Assembly (NCBI GenBank): GCA_900547015.1 | Contig: URFD01000084.1 | Span: forward strand, 1-6,882 | DNA: 6,882 bases | Origin: an uncultured Oscillospiraceae bacterium | Lineage (GTDB): Bacteria > Bacillota > Clostridia > Oscillospirales > Ruminococcaceae | Direction: 5' to 3' | Part shown: one piece after another, positions 6,208 through 6,882 of the stretch | How the letters are laid out: every line of letters starts with the position of its first letter | Position numbering within the stretch: the first letter of the stretch is position 1 | Translations under genes and position numbers: made by a program | The notes under the pieces: generated by a model | Database searches by the model: none | Told to the model about the DNA's origin: nothing | The model's input: only the letters and a program-made list of their open reading frames with translations

Positions 6208-6795
6208 TTACAACTCGGTGCCGTCGTAGGTATGGTCGCACAGCTCTCGGATTTTTTTCTGAAGCCCCAGAAAATCCTCGAAGGCATCAGGCTTGTTGTG
6301 CGGATTTCGCAGCAAAGCTGCCGGGTGGAAGGTTCCCATCATCCACACGCCGTCCTTTTCAAACCACTGACCATGCTGCTTGGTTACTTTAAAGTCCTTG
6401 TCAATCAGCGCGCAGGCGGCAATCCTGCCCAGACAAACGATGATTTTGGGGCGCATCAGCTGAAGCTGGCGGGTCAGGTAGCCAATGCAGCAGGCTGTCT
6501 CGTCCGGTCTTGGGTCACGGTTTTGCGGCGGACGGCACTTGACCATATTGGTGATATAAATATTTTTGGTTCTGGAAAGGTCAACCGCCTCCAGATATTT
6601 GTCCAGCAGAGCGCCTCCCCGTCCGACAAAGGGCATCCCCTGCAGGTCCTCGTTTTCTCCGGGGCCCTCTCCGACAAAAACCACCTCGGCATTTTCTAAG
6701 CCGACTCCAAATACCACATTGGTTCGGGTCTGGGCCAGCACACATTTCTGGCATCCCAGACATTCCTGCTTCAACTGTTCAAAGGTCTGTTCCAT
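6208..6795 (-). CDS. Uracil-DNA glycosylase family 4, iron-sulfur type
   Basis: DNA repair enzyme that removes uracil from DNA by base excision. The 195-residue protein shows the family 4 layout: Cys15 and Cys18 near the N-terminus, FVGEGPGENEDLQGMPFVG (40-58) with the catalytic-site motif GEGPG, TNMVKCRPPQNRDPRPDE (82-99) with Cys87, Cys103 in the following helix, LG (122-123), and FHPAALLR (156-163). The four cysteines Cys15, Cys18, Cys87 and Cys103 are the expected ligands of a 4Fe-4S cluster; Cys12 and Cys102 are additional. The start is ATG at 6795, with AGGGGAG (6804-6810) 8 bases upstream. An in-frame ATG at 6831 overlaps the -10 box and cannot be the start. It is probably monocistronic, with its own promoter and a terminator shared with ymdB. 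Confidence 0.94.
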   Translation of the reverse strand: MEQTFEQLKQECLGCQKCVLAQTRTNVVFGVGLENAEVVFVGEGPGENEDLQGMPFVGRGGALLDKYLEAVDLSRTKNIYITNMVKCRPPQNRDPRPDETACCIGYLTRQLQLMRPKIIVCLGRIAACALIDKDFKVTKQHGQWFEKDGVWMMGTFHPAALLRNPHNKPDAFEDFLGLQKKIRELCDHTYDGTEL

Positions 6796-6829
6796 TTTTT
6801 TAGCTCCCCTACGGTTTTTATTTGGAACC

Positions 6830-6858
6830 ATTATATCATATTCCGCCCAATTTGAGCA
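6830..6858 (-). promoter_or_regulatory. Promoter of the uracil-DNA glycosylase gene
   Basis: The minus strand carries TGATATAAT (6830-6838), a perfect -10 TATAAT with the TG extension. At 17 bases upstream the -35 position reads TGCTCA (6853-6858), only 3 of 6 matches, so activity likely leans on the extended -10. The predicted start near 6823 fits the ATG at 6795 and excludes the ATG at 6831. Confidence 0.75.
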
Positions 6859-6882
6859 GAGGAGCAGGGCTTCTTTTTGAAA

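Noticed and set aside
6796..6831. N-terminal extension of the glycosylase to an ATG at 6831
   Set aside because: That ATG overlaps the -10 box, so it would not be in the mRNA; ATG at 6795 has a strong ribosome binding site.

Overview
This 6.9 kb window holds six protein-coding genes and their control signals. It looks like an ordinary chromosomal segment of a Gram-positive Firmicute. A gut Clostridia lineage such as Oscillospiraceae or a relative is my best guess. That rests on the gene families (an Asp23/YloU plus FakA/YloV pair, YmdB, a lipobox-bearing solute-binding protein), strong purine-rich ribosome binding sites, TTG start codons, clear TATAAT promoters and moderately high GC. No phage, insertion sequence, CRISPR array, tRNA or rRNA is visible.

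Layout from left to right: a soluble histidine-kinase-like protein on the plus strand (6-1184, 5' end possibly cut) converges on a two-gene minus-strand operon. That operon is asp23/yloU-like (3381-3031) followed by fakA (2955-1270), and the two transcription units share a nearly perfect bidirectional terminator at 1216-1257. The operon has its own promoter near 3449-3475 and a small hairpin in its leader. Upstream on the same strand lies a peptide-type ABC transporter solute-binding lipoprotein (5113-3593) with no permease or ATPase beside it. It is divergent from ymdB (5330-6103, plus strand). The 216-base space between them carries a promoter for each direction and a leader hairpin just ahead of the ymdB ribosome binding site. 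ymdB converges on a family 4 uracil-DNA glycosylase (6795-6208, minus strand) across a second bidirectional terminator. The glycosylase promoter (extended -10) lies at the right edge.

The genes do not form one obvious pathway. FakA activates exogenous fatty acids bound to a FakB protein, and Asp23-like proteins are commonly its neighbours. YmdB is a metal-dependent cyclic-nucleotide phosphodiesterase, the glycosylase does base-excision repair, and the lipoprotein probably captures a peptide or similar solute. The most unusual point is the kinase-like protein. Its ATP-binding domain looks intact, but the usual phospho-accepting histidine in the dimerization helix appears to be threonine. I found no convincing undescribed multi-gene system here; the remaining observations concern regulation and residue-level departures.
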